Of a DNA stretch of 44,172 nt, positions 10,579-19,639 are shown piece after piece. The notes below the pieces were generated by a model, which saw only the letters and a program-made list of their open reading frames with translations, searched no databases and had not been told where the DNA came from. The DNA comes from Verrucomicrobiota bacterium (GTDB lineage: Bacteria > Verrucomicrobiota > Verrucomicrobiia > Chthoniobacterales > SZAS-18). Where the stretch lies: the NCBI GenBank assembly GCA_025353105.1, contig JANXRG010000064.1:1-44172 (forward strand). The letters run 5' to 3'. A program made the translations under genes and the position numbers. Every line of letters begins with the position of its first letter. Positions within the stretch are counted from its first letter, which is position 1.

Positions 10579-11496
10579 TCAGCCCTTCTTGGCCTTCTCG
10601 AAAGTGTCGACGAACCCGCGGTAGCGCCGGGCCATCTCAGCCACGGCTTCTTCCCGCGTGATTTTCTTGGCAAGCCAGCCGACGAGCGGATCCCAGAAAT
10701 CAGTCCGGCCGACCGCGAAGCCGATAAAGCCCGGCACCGCCGCGGCGATGGAAAGCCACTCGTGCACCTTCTTGTCGTCCTCACCGCGGCCGAGGATGAT
10801 GCAGCCCACCTTGTCGCGACCGCCACGCCTGGCGGCGGCCACGATTTTTTCGCAATCTGAGCGGGAATCGAGACCTTCGATCTTCCAGAGGTCCGCCTCG
10901 ACGCCGGCATCCTGCATTTGCTCGATGGCCTTGACCATCAGCTTGGGGCGTAGTTCCAAATCGTAGCGCTTCTTGTCGCCGCCCAGCGCATCCAACTGCG
11001 CCTTCTCGGCCGGCACGAGCAATTCGAACATGAACTTGCTCTCACCCTTGGCATGCAGGTAATCGGACAGCCGCTTGAGTCGCGCCGTCTGCGTCGCATT
11101 CAGCGCCGCGTCGCCCTCCGCGTTGTAGCGCACGAGCACCTTGCAGAAGGTCGGCTTGAATTTCTCGAGGTGGCTGGCGAAATCGTCGCCGTACTCGAAG
11201 TCGAACTCATCCTGCCCGCTTTTCTCGGCGGGACAGGCGAATTGAAATCCCGCCGCGGCAACGTCGCGCAGGATGGCCTCGCCAAATTGTTCGTCGACCA
11301 GAATGCCGGCGATGTCCTTGGGCACGCCTCCCGCCACGGCGGAGAGGAAGCCATCATAAATGGCCCGCTTGGCGGCGGCGATCTGGGCCGTTTGATCCGC
11401 GCTCAGCGGCGCATGAAAACCAAACATTTTCGAGGCGAATGATCCACGGTGATCGAACGGCAGGATGTAGAGCGGGCGGTCGTATCCGAGAGACAT
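10579..11496 (-). CDS. DUF2090-family class I aldolase-like protein
   Basis: The 305-residue protein matches the DUF2090 family, related in fold to class I aldolases such as LacD and to the C-terminal part of some IolC proteins that handle 2-deoxy-5-keto-gluconate 6-phosphate. Visible blocks are LYILPFDHRGSFASKMFG at the N-terminus, ILVDEQFGEAILRD, CKVLVRYNAEGD, MFELLVPAEKAQLD, ADLWKIEGLDS and FAVGRTDFWDPL. The lysines in CKVLVRYN and LWKIEG are candidates for a Schiff-base residue; this is inference. An AGAAGGA Shine-Dalgarno precedes ATG 11496. The gene lies inside the PPP operon between pgi and gnd, with no other iol genes nearby, so a role on a sugar phosphate made by this pathway is likely. 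The actual substrate is unknown. Confidence 0.85.
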   Translation of the reverse strand: MSLGYDRPLYILPFDHRGSFASKMFGFHAPLSADQTAQIAAAKRAIYDGFLSAVAGGVPKDIAGILVDEQFGEAILRDVAAAGFQFACPAEKSGQDEFDFEYGDDFASHLEKFKPTFCKVLVRYNAEGDAALNATQTARLKRLSDYLHAKGESKFMFELLVPAEKAQLDALGGDKKRYDLELRPKLMVKAIEQMQDAGVEADLWKIEGLDSRSDCEKIVAAARRGGRDKVGCIILGRGEDDKKVHEWLSIAAAVPGFIGFAVGRTDFWDPLVGWLAKKITREEAVAEMARRYRGFVDTFEKAKKG

Positions 11497-11535
11497 GGCG
11501 ATGGTCCTTCTGGGGGTTGCGGGATCGGGCGAAAA

Positions 11536-13173
<1,638 letters not shown>

Positions 13174-13220
13174 ATGCGTATTTCTTTCGAATCAATTTGA
13201 GGGTGGTGGACCACTCTCCT

Positions 13221-13255
13221 GGAAGCAGGCGACGCGGGATGGGACGCCTGCTTCC
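13221..13255 (-). repeat. Intercistronic hairpin between tal and pgi
   Basis: Perfect 11-bp arms (GGAAGCAGGCG at 13221-13231 and CGCCTGCTTCC at 13245-13255) enclose a 13-base loop in the only long gap inside the PPP operon. No T-run follows. It could act as an mRNA-stability or attenuation element that sets tal apart from the genes downstream, or be one copy of a dispersed repeat; the sequence alone does not decide. Confidence 0.5.
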
Positions 13256-13295
13256 GAAGCGGAATGAATCCGGGGAACTCGGACCGGGTTCGGCC

Positions 13296-14381
13296 CTAGG
13301 CCACTTTCTTGAGCGCCGCGCTCTTCGACGCGATGACTTCCATGAGCTCGTTCCATGACGCGACGAACGACTTCGCGCCTTCCTCCTGCAACTTCGAGGC
13401 CAGCGCGTTGAGGTCGATGCCGGCTTTCGAGAACTGCGAGAGCACCGCCTCGCTGTCTCCACCATCGGAGCTCAACACCGGGCCGACGTCACCGTGATCG
13501 CCGAACGCCTTGAGCGTCGCCTCGGGAATCGTGTCGATCGTGAGCGGAGCGGCCAGCGCCTTGACGTACAGGACGTCGGACGCCTTTTTGTCCTTGGTGC
13601 CGGTGCTGGCGAGGAGAAGGCGTTGCGGGCGCGCGCCGGCATTAAAGACGCGCTTCCACCGCGGCAGGCCGATCAGATCGCAGTAGGCTTTGTAAATGCG
13701 CTTGGCGATGGCGATGCCGAGCTGGTTGCTGAGTTCCTCGGGCACCTTGCCCGTCACCGCGCCGTCCCACCGGCTGATAAAGACCGACGCCACGGAGGCG
13801 ACGTTCGGGTTCAGGCCGGCGTCGAGGCGCCGCTCGATGCCGCGGAGATACGCTTCCGCCGCGCTGACGTAATGCTCGCGCGAAAAGAGTAGCGTTACGT
13901 TCACCGGCACGCCGGCGAAAATCGCTTCCTCGATCGCGGGCAGGCCTTCCTTGGTTCCCGGAATCTTGATGAACATGTTCGGTCGACCGCCCCGCGTGAA
14001 CAAATCCTTTGCCACCTTGATCGTCGTGGCCGTGTCGTATGCCAGCAACGGCGAGACCTCGAGCGAGACCCATCCGTCCACGCCCGACGTGCGATCGAAA
14101 ATCGGACGGAAGATGTCGGCCGCGCGCCCGATGTCATCAAGCGCGAGCTCGAAGAAGAGATCTTCGCCCGACTTTCCCTCGCCGAGCTTCTTCTTGATGT
14201 CGGCGTCGTAATCCGGGCTGTTCTTGATCGCCTGATCGAAGATCGTCGGATTGGACGTCAAACCGGTGACGGTCAGCTCGGTGATGTATTTTTTAAGCGT
14301 GCCGCTATCGAGCAGTGCGCGGGTGATATTATCGAGCCAGATGCTTTGGCCGACGTCGTGAAGTTTTTTGGTCGCGTTCAT
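13296..14381 (-). CDS. tal: Transaldolase (long, Tal subfamily with C-terminal extension)
   Basis: Transaldolase transfers a dihydroxyacetone unit between sugar phosphates in the non-oxidative PPP. The 361 residues start with SIWLDNITRALLDSGTLKKY and GLTSNPTIFDQAI; the Schiff-base lysine lies in NMFIKIPGTKEGLPAIEEAI, and SVFISRWDGAV follows. A C-terminal segment (about residues 320-361, including EGAKSFVASWNELME) is longer than in E. coli TalB and is typical of the actinobacterial/cyanobacterial type, which in some bacteria is fused to Pgi. Here pgi is the next gene but separate. This is the first gene of the operon, behind a candidate promoter. Confidence 0.95.
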   Translation of the reverse strand: MNATKKLHDVGQSIWLDNITRALLDSGTLKKYITELTVTGLTSNPTIFDQAIKNSPDYDADIKKKLGEGKSGEDLFFELALDDIGRAADIFRPIFDRTSGVDGWVSLEVSPLLAYDTATTIKVAKDLFTRGGRPNMFIKIPGTKEGLPAIEEAIFAGVPVNVTLLFSREHYVSAAEAYLRGIERRLDAGLNPNVASVASVFISRWDGAVTGKVPEELSNQLGIAIAKRIYKAYCDLIGLPRWKRVFNAGARPQRLLLASTGTKDKKASDVLYVKALAAPLTIDTIPEATLKAFGDHGDVGPVLSSDGGDSEAVLSQFSKAGIDLNALASKLQEEGAKSFVASWNELMEVIASKSAALKKVA

Positions 14382-14404
14382 AGAATGGGTTCTTGGGAGC
14401 GTAG

Positions 14405-14433
14405 ATTCAGCCGATTGCGCGTGGCAATGTCAA
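14405..14433 (-). promoter_or_regulatory. Candidate sigma-70-type promoter of the PPP operon
   Basis: On the minus strand a perfect TTGACA (14433-14428) is followed after 17 bases by CTGAAT (14410-14405), about 24 bases before the tal ATG. The -35 element is ideal but the -10 element matches TATAAT at only three of six positions. The position upstream of the first operon gene supports it. Confidence 0.4.
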
Positions 14434-14564
14434 GCCATCGACTTCGGCCTCGCGCGGAAAGCATTTGGAACCCGGCGCCGGGGCGGCCTTTCCGGGCTCC
14501 GAAAGCCGCAAAGCCCCCGCCGAACAGCCCCGTCAGCGCGCACCGTCCGAGGGCGGAACGGTTT

Positions 14565-14801
14565 CTAGAATTCGCTGCTCGGCGGCAGGTGGACCCGCTT
14601 CGTGCGCGTGAGATTCACGGCGGGATATTTCTTCTGGATGTCCGCCAGGGATTCAGTCCGCCATTTTTCGAGGTCTGGGGCGGAAACGATCCCACGCGGC
14701 GAGGCGCCAATCAACTTGTCGATGATTCGCTCCAGCACCCCGATTCGCCACTCCGCGTTAATCATCGCTTCGGGTAGATTGATCCGGTCGGGAAGGCTCA
14801 T
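14565..14801 (-). CDS. Small conserved-looking hypothetical protein
   Basis: The frame encodes 78 residues from ATG 14801; an upstream ATG at 14867 would add a 22-residue arginine-rich extension that looks non-coding. The product is soluble and probably alpha-helical, with pieces such as MSLPDRINLPEAMINAEWRI and a basic, proline-containing tail. There are no Cys pairs, signal peptide or membrane segment. It lies upstream of tal on the same strand, with a 183-base gap holding the candidate tal promoter. I do not recognise a family. Codon use is like the neighbours, so it is probably real. Confidence 0.6.
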   Translation of the reverse strand: MSLPDRINLPEAMINAEWRIGVLERIIDKLIGASPRGIVSAPDLEKWRTESLADIQKKYPAVNLTRTKRVHLPPSSEF

Positions 14802-14841
14802 GGCGGAAGACTTGCATTCTAGAACCCGAGGGGCCCGATAC

Positions 14842-14955
14842 TCAACGCTTCTTGTCGTAAATCGCACCGGGAACGCCGTCGCGTCGCGTCGACCCCTTCT
14901 CCGTCACGCCGGTTACGTCGGGGACCTCGGTCGCCCGCCCCGCGGCATCGTTCAA
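14842..14955 (-). CDS. Possible 37-residue ORF overlapping the ceramidase-like gene stop
   Basis: A TTG codon (14955-14953) overlaps the TGA stop of the upstream membrane-protein gene in a TTGA arrangement. The frame then runs 37 codons to TGA, ending in GAIYDKKR. About 80% of third positions are G or C, as in the real genes here. There is no Shine-Dalgarno sequence and no recognised family, and the start codon is weak, so this is a candidate only, resting on overlap and composition. Confidence 0.25.
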   Translation of the reverse strand: MNDAAGRATEVPDVTGVTEKGSTRRDGVPGAIYDKKR

Positions 14956-15755
14956 ACTTTCCCCGCCCGCTCCGTGGCGCTCGCGGTGGACGGCGGCGCC
15001 TGCAGCGTGCGCCCCAGCAACATCCGACAGACGAAATAGCCAGTCACCGCCGCCACGAGATGCTTGAGGGTGTGACCACTGACCACGTGACCGAGCGATA
15101 GAATCTGACGGTCAAACGTCTCCAGGAGCTTGGCCAGCACGTACGCTGCGAACACCCAGTAAATGTCGCGGCCGCGCGTGTACCGTGACACATGAAAGCG
15201 CTCGATTAGAATCAGGATCACCACGGAATAGCCTTGCAGAATTCCATAAGGCATGACGTTTCCCGCGCCCGCCCGCTCCGTCGCCCGCCAATAGATCACG
15301 GAGCCCGCCCCCAGCAGCAACATCGGAATGAGCAGGGTAACACCCGCCCGGACGTTGATGCGCTCGACGACTTGGGCAGCGACGAGCGACATGAATGCGA
15401 TCGTCATCGGCAGCCGATCCCAGAACAATCGCTCGTTGTCCGGCGCGAGATGGTAATAGCCAGAGCCGACCGCGGTGAGCAGCATGCCCGCAAAGAAAAT
15501 CGCGTACGGCCAGCGTTCGACGCTGAACTCGAAACGGGTCCGGGTTCGGAATACGACGGTGAGACCAGCCAAACCCGCGAGCAGGAAACCAATGTTCGAC
15601 GCCGCATCGAGAAAATTGTGGACCCCGAACATCTCCCGGCGATCGGCGAAGTCGTGGTACGCGATCGGTTGCGCCATCGCCGGTAGCAACCACGCCGCCG
15701 CGATGCACAGCACCGTGAACGCGATGACAATGAGGTGGCGGGTTCGATCAGACAT
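14952..15755 (-). CDS. Ceramidase-like (CREST superfamily) membrane protein
   Basis: The 267-residue protein has about seven hydrophobic segments starting at the N-terminal IVIAFTVLCIAAAWLLPAM. It carries the CREST/alkaline-ceramidase pattern: N and D residues in VHNFLDAASNIGFLLAG, SGYYHLAPDNERLFWDRLPM, and a late SGHTLKHLVAAVTGYF with two histidines. In characterised members the His and Asp residues bind zinc and the enzyme cleaves amide bonds in ceramide; substrate transfer to this protein is inference. It lies downstream of an acyltransferase-like gene on the same strand, separated by a 7-bp tandem-repeat spacer. Confidence 0.75.
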   Translation of the reverse strand: MSDRTRHLIVIAFTVLCIAAAWLLPAMAQPIAYHDFADRREMFGVHNFLDAASNIGFLLAGLAGLTVVFRTRTRFEFSVERWPYAIFFAGMLLTAVGSGYYHLAPDNERLFWDRLPMTIAFMSLVAAQVVERINVRAGVTLLIPMLLLGAGSVIYWRATERAGAGNVMPYGILQGYSVVILILIERFHVSRYTRGRDIYWVFAAYVLAKLLETFDRQILSLGHVVSGHTLKHLVAAVTGYFVCRMLLGRTLQAPPSTASATERAGKV

Positions 15756-15763
15756 TGGAACTG

Positions 15764-15861
15764 GAGTCGAAAGTCAAGGGTCGAGGGTCGAGAGCCAGAA
15801 ATTCTCGGCGATCTCTGTGGCTGAAATGCGGCATTCGCACTTCGGAATTCGGCATTTTCAA
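15764..15861. repeat. Heptameric tandem-repeat spacer
   Basis: The 102-base gap between two minus-strand genes is made of drifting 7-bp units in one register. Units of the type GRGTCGA occur at 15764, 15778 and 15785, with AAGTCAA between them. Units of the type TTCGNAN occur at 15834, 15841 and 15848, exactly 70 bases (ten units) after the first. The middle units are decayed. The last unit runs into the stop codon of the acyltransferase gene (15858-15860). It has no coding character. Confidence 0.65.
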
Positions 15862-17063
15862 AGCTCCGCTGCGTTCGGGAACTGCCGGATGATCGGATCG
15901 TGCCGCACCGGCTGCAGGTAACCGAGCGCGGCCTTGAAAAACGGATTGAGCAACGGCGACGTGTGCCGCGAATAAAGATCCAGCGGCGCGAGGCGCATCT
16001 TGAAATGCAGTTTCGGATCATAGTTGAGCTGGCCCGTGACGTAGCGCTTCAACCCTTGCCTGAGCGACCAGCGGAAGATGTCCCGCATCGTCACAAAGTA
16101 GAGTTGCCGATCCAGCGAGACGGCGTAATCGAACCCAATGTTCAGGTGGTGAATTGTGTCGCCTTGGACAAGGCAGAGCGCGAACGCGGCGAGCCGCCCG
16201 TCGACCCGCCAGAGGAAAAAGCGCGCGCGCTCCGGCATCTCCCGTCCGATGAGCGCGAAGAATTCCGGGGTCAGGAATTCGAAGCGCATCTTCGACCGCG
16301 CGTGCGTCTGTTTGTACAAGGCGTGAATCTCGTCGGCCAGCGGCGTGACATCCGTGCGCACCTCCCATTCGATCGGCGTCCGCTTATTCAGCTTGATGTA
16401 CTTGTACCGCAGGCTGCGTCCGAGCTGGTCGCGCATGTAATCCTCGAAACTCGCAAAATTCAGCTCCAGCGTGCAACCGGGCATGCTCGGCACCCGCCGA
16501 TACCCCGCCGACTCGAATGGGCCGAACCCGGGTCGTGACGCCGCCGAGAAATCCTTCAGCAAGATCACCGCCGCCTTCACCTGCTTCGCGTAGATCCCGA
16601 GCGCTTCGCACAGAGCCTCGACCGCCCACGGCTCGGAGCAATCCAGAGCGCCGGTACCCGCCGGGCAACCGGCCACCAGCATGCGCAGCTGGAACCAGCG
16701 CGGGAAAAAACGCCGCGGCCAGCTCAGCAGAACATGCAGCCGGCGGGGAAGTCCTTCGAGAATATCCTGATCGACCAGGAACACCGGCTGTACCGCGGTT
16801 TCGTCGGGTCCGGCCCCGTGGAGGACCAGGTAGTGATGCTCGAATTGTCCGGCAAGCGATTGGTCCGCAATTTCGTAATAGCGGAGATCCCGCGTCTGGC
16901 CGGCGAAGGCAATGGCGCGCAACCCCGGCGGCAGCTGGCGCGCGGAAGAAAAAACCTCGACCGTCCCACGCCGTGTTTGGAACCGAACTTCGGGATCTGC
17001 TTCCGGTGCTTGTGTGCAATCGCGCGCCGACTGTCCCCGGGTGAGAGCGTCGAGCGCGTTCAT
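15858..17063 (-). CDS. FemAB/GNAT-fold acyltransferase-like protein
   Basis: The 401-residue soluble protein has a C-terminal half like the BioF2-like/Acetyltransf_6 GNAT domain. The supporting blocks are LGRSLRYKYIKLNKR (about 215-230), IHALYKQTHARSKMRFEFLT, FFLWRVDGRLAAFALCLVQG, a HHLNIGFDY core strand and YDPKLHFKMRLAPLDLYSRH near the end. Such proteins transfer acyl or aminoacyl groups to amines in cell-envelope or lipid synthesis. The N-terminal half (residues 1-200) is a second, less clear GNAT-like lobe. No signal peptide is present. ATG 17063 has an AAAAGAA stretch in front. It may be co-transcribed with the ceramidase-like gene 102 bases downstream; the substrate is unknown. Confidence 0.65.
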   Translation of the reverse strand: MNALDALTRGQSARDCTQAPEADPEVRFQTRRGTVEVFSSARQLPPGLRAIAFAGQTRDLRYYEIADQSLAGQFEHHYLVLHGAGPDETAVQPVFLVDQDILEGLPRRLHVLLSWPRRFFPRWFQLRMLVAGCPAGTGALDCSEPWAVEALCEALGIYAKQVKAAVILLKDFSAASRPGFGPFESAGYRRVPSMPGCTLELNFASFEDYMRDQLGRSLRYKYIKLNKRTPIEWEVRTDVTPLADEIHALYKQTHARSKMRFEFLTPEFFALIGREMPERARFFLWRVDGRLAAFALCLVQGDTIHHLNIGFDYAVSLDRQLYFVTMRDIFRWSLRQGLKRYVTGQLNYDPKLHFKMRLAPLDLYSRHTSPLLNPFFKAALGYLQPVRHDPIIRQFPNAAEL

Positions 17064-17117
17064 TTCTTTTAGCCAACCAGCTTTTGATCGATCACTTTTC
17101 CATGAATGGGCGGAAGA

Positions 17118-17471
17118 TCATGGGCGAAGTGCGAACAAGAATGAGACAAGGCGATTCATGGCGCCGTAGAAATGAAAATCCCCGGAGGGCGACCATTCGG
17201 GACTCGACGGCCCGGCCGCCATGCTCGCGTCTTGTCCGGTGAGTCAGAAAGCCGTGCCGCATGGTTCCGCCCGCAGCAGCGCCGACGGATGGAGCAGCCC
17301 GAGCGCGACGAACGCCGCGATGAACTTGCATTGGCCGAGCATCGACCGGACGCAGTCCTCAAGGCGACGGGTCGACTACGGTTTGGCCGGCGACTCGTCC
17401 TCCCGCGTCACGTGCATCGGCCAGATTTTGGAAATGATCCGCGCGAGCTCAAAGCCGACGATGCGACGCGG
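17118..17471 (-). pseudogene. Possible decayed gene with in-frame stops
   Basis: Between the AraC-type regulator and the acyltransferase lies a 549-base gap with no intact gene. One minus-strand frame reads like protein in three pieces parted by in-frame stops. Piece 1 (17379-17471, between TAG codons) includes FELARIISKIWPMHVTRED. Piece 2 starts at ATG 17342 and encodes a classic signal peptide (CKFIAAFVALGLLHPSALLRA) cut off by TGA at 17246-17244. Piece 3 continues in the same frame to TGA 17120-17118 with ASMAAGPSSPEWSPSGDFHF. These pieces lack the Arg/Pro bias of antisense shadow frames. It may be a broken secreted-protein gene, or the signal-peptide ORF alone may be a 32-residue gene. 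The rest of the gap (17472-17612) shows nothing. Confidence 0.3.
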
Positions 17472-17612
17472 CTAAAGCCAATTTCCACGCCGGTTAGTTT
17501 CGAATTTTTCTCCAAGCCGGCGGCGAGGATGAGCCACGAGCAGCAACGCCGAACCGTTTCCTGGAATCCGTCGGTCCGAACTCAAATTTTGTTCGCGTAA
17601 AATTCGGGTTTC

Positions 17613-18509
17613 TTACGTCCGGCCCGTGCAATCGCCGAGCCGCTTGCGCCGATAGACCGTCGGGCTTTGACCCACGATGCGGCGGAAGCTCCGATTGAAG
17701 TGCGTGAGCGAACAAAAGCCCACCTCGTAAGCCACCTCGCTCACGCGGACATGAGGCTTGAGGAGGTGCTCGCGCGCCCGTTCGACGCGCACGCGATTCA
17801 GGTAGTCCGTGAAGGTCAGGCCCGTGGAACGCTTAAACATTTTGCAAAAATAGAAAGTGCTTACGTGGACCGCCTTGGCGACGCCCCTCAAATTGACGGA
17901 CTCGCGCTGGTGCTCGGCGATATACGCGCGCGCCTTGCGGACCATGGGCGGCTCGGTGTCCACCGCCTCGATGCTGAGTTGATTCGCGACAATGGACAGA
18001 TGTTTGGCGAAAATTTCGATCAACTTCACCATCGCCGCGTACTTCCTTTTCGGGAGAACGCGCGAATGATAGTACGCATCCTCGACGCGCTTGAGGTCCA
18101 CGCTCACGCCCCAGGCCAGCACCTGGTTGGCTACGCCGCGAAAATGCCTCGCGTTCGGCGCGCGCAACCCCACGCCGCCCGTCTGCAGGAACCCAATCAC
18201 CCTTTCGCCCACCCGCACGGGAACCGACGTCTCGCAGACACCGGCGAAACAGGTCACCGTCCCGGATTCGTCGGCCTGTGCATCGGGATTGTCCCTCGGC
18301 CCACGCAGGCACTTCCGACAGGTCTCGCTCGACTCCGCCAGCACCTCGCAAAGCGGATTCGCAGCGCCTCGACGGGCGGTTGCCGCTGCAATAGCTCCCG
18401 CCGCCGAGAAATGAAAAGGCAGCTCCGTCGCACCGGCGAAGGCCTTTTCGTAGTCGCGAAAGATTTGCGATCGACTTAATTGTCCGACGATGTCCGCATC
18501 TTTTTCCAT
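17613..18509 (-). CDS. PocR-domain AraC-family transcriptional regulator
   Basis: This 298-residue cytoplasmic regulator has two parts. Residues 10-165 match a PocR-type sensory domain, with the cysteine-containing blocks ETCRKCLRGP and TCFAGVCETSVPV and the RVIGFLQTGGV strand. Residues about 200-295 are an AraC double helix-turn-helix: NLRGVAKAVHVSTFYFCKMF for the first HTH, then VRVSEVAYEVGFCSLTHFNR and FRRIVGQSPTVYRR for the second. PocR domains are thought to bind small hydrocarbon derivatives, so it probably responds to a metabolite. The target genes are not evident: the nearest downstream gene on the same strand is the acyltransferase, beyond a decayed frame. ATG 18509 is the only sensible start. 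Confidence 0.88.
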   Translation of the reverse strand: MEKDADIVGQLSRSQIFRDYEKAFAGATELPFHFSAAGAIAAATARRGAANPLCEVLAESSETCRKCLRGPRDNPDAQADESGTVTCFAGVCETSVPVRVGERVIGFLQTGGVGLRAPNARHFRGVANQVLAWGVSVDLKRVEDAYYHSRVLPKRKYAAMVKLIEIFAKHLSIVANQLSIEAVDTEPPMVRKARAYIAEHQRESVNLRGVAKAVHVSTFYFCKMFKRSTGLTFTDYLNRVRVERAREHLLKPHVRVSEVAYEVGFCSLTHFNRSFRRIVGQSPTVYRRKRLGDCTGRT

Positions 18510-18652
18510 GACGTGGGACGTCCGCTGGGACCCGGGGCGCGAGTGTTTGCTTCTCCCAACGGAGATTTGGTCTGAACGGACGACCTGCGCGGACCCTGCG
18601 ATCGTCCGGCCGATCCAACAAGTAAAAACTCGACGGCCACAAAGCTCCGCCG

Positions 18653-18692
18653 ATCGATGGGAGAGGGACTAAAAGTTCCCCTTCCCGTCGAT
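18653..18692 (-). terminator. Imperfect hairpin downstream of the universal stress protein gene
   Basis: The arms 18653-18669 and 18675-18692 can pair in an imperfect stem (ATCGAtGGG against CCCgTCGAT, with a second G/C-rich block) around a short A-rich loop. The site lies about 50 bases after the uspA-like stop. No T-run follows on the minus strand. The remaining gap to the AraC-type gene (18510-18652) shows no gene and presumably holds its promoter. Confidence 0.35.
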
Positions 18693-18742
18693 TCCGCGCC
18701 CGCGCCGCTTGGCTTCCGGCCCGGGCCTAAAACGGCCGCCGG

Positions 18743-19276
18743 CTATTTCTTGACCGGCGCTTCCTTGAGGCGCACGACCATCACCGGACAGGGCGCATGG
18801 CGAATGACGCGTTCGGTGGTGCTGCCCATCAGGAAGTGCGTGAGGCCGGAATAGCCATGGGTGGCGATGACGATGCAATCGACGTTTTCGTCCTTCGCGG
18901 CCTGGATGATCTCCGGGCTGGCAAACCCGGTTCGGACGCGAGCGTGGACGCGGACCCCGCGAGCGAGCAGGCGCTCGCTGAAGGGCTTGAGTCTTGCCTC
19001 GGCATCTTTGCGGGTGCGCGCCTCCATCTCCGCGAGATCCAGCGGTTGCGGCGCAAAGTCGGGATACGACGCGACGTAATGCGAGAACTGCGCCAACTCA
19101 ACCACGTGCAGGAGAATCAATTCGGCAGTAAACTTCGCCCCGAGATCCACCGCGAAGTTAAATGCGGTTTCCGCCGATTCCGAAAAATCGAGCGGGACGA
19201 GGATCTTCTTGAGATCAATACCGGGCGGGGGCGCGGTCGAAGCGCTGGCCGGCGGCTTGGCGGTAGGGGCTGCCAT
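18743..19276 (-). CDS. Universal stress protein (UspA family)
   Basis: A single Usp domain of the alpha/beta nucleotide-binding type fills residues 22-170 of the 177. It starts with DLKKILVPLDFSESAETAF and ends with IVIATHGYSGLTHFLMGS and HAPCPVMVV. The HG-x9-GS segment is the phosphate-binding loop of the ATP-binding subgroup. A Pro/Ala-rich tail of about 20 residues precedes the domain. Such proteins help cells survive starvation and other stress, but no partner is indicated here. The gene is monocistronic and divergent from the lipoprotein gene. Confidence 0.92.
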   Translation of the reverse strand: MAAPTAKPPASASTAPPPGIDLKKILVPLDFSESAETAFNFAVDLGAKFTAELILLHVVELAQFSHYVASYPDFAPQPLDLAEMEARTRKDAEARLKPFSERLLARGVRVHARVRTGFASPEIIQAAKDENVDCIVIATHGYSGLTHFLMGSTTERVIRHAPCPVMVVRLKEAPVKK

Positions 19277-19639
19277 AGGGAGAGGATTGGAGGGGGGCGG
19301 AGTTTGGCTTTCCTAAATTTGCGGCCGCGGTAGACCCCTGGCTACACCCCCGTTGGCCAATACCCACCGCCGGTTGCTCGCTTGGAATCCCCAGTTTCAG
19401 TCGCGGACCGGAATCGGCCGCGGCTGTGCCCCCGATTCGCCTCTTCGCTCGTCGGAACGCTTGACAAGGCAGGCCGTCCCCGGTTGAAAAGGACCGTAAC
19501 GACGGGACAAAAGATTTGCCGTGCGTCCCAGCGCCCTCGCCGTTCGTTCACCAACCTCCGCCGAACCCGACCTGAAGTTGAAAAGATTGTCCGCTTCCTT
19601 CAACGTGATCGGCGCACTCGCGCTGTCGCTCCCCCGACC
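19277..19639. promoter_or_regulatory. 363-base divergent spacer with promoter candidate
   Basis: The spacer separates the divergent uspA-like and lipoprotein genes and holds no convincing ORF. On the plus strand a perfect TTGACA at 19461-19466 is followed after 17 bases by TTGAAA (19484-19489), a weak -10 match about 150 bases before the lipoprotein start. No promoter for the minus-strand gene could be picked out with confidence. Confidence 0.3.

Noticed and set aside
17244-17246. In-frame TGA read as selenocysteine
   Set aside because: No selenocysteine insertion hairpin was seen directly after it, two TAG stops also interrupt the same frame, and no selenoprotein motif surrounds the codon.
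17172-17600. 142-codon plus-strand frame in the 17064-17612 gap
   Set aside because: Arg/Pro-rich shadow composition and no recognisable domain; the opposite strand has the more protein-like pieces.
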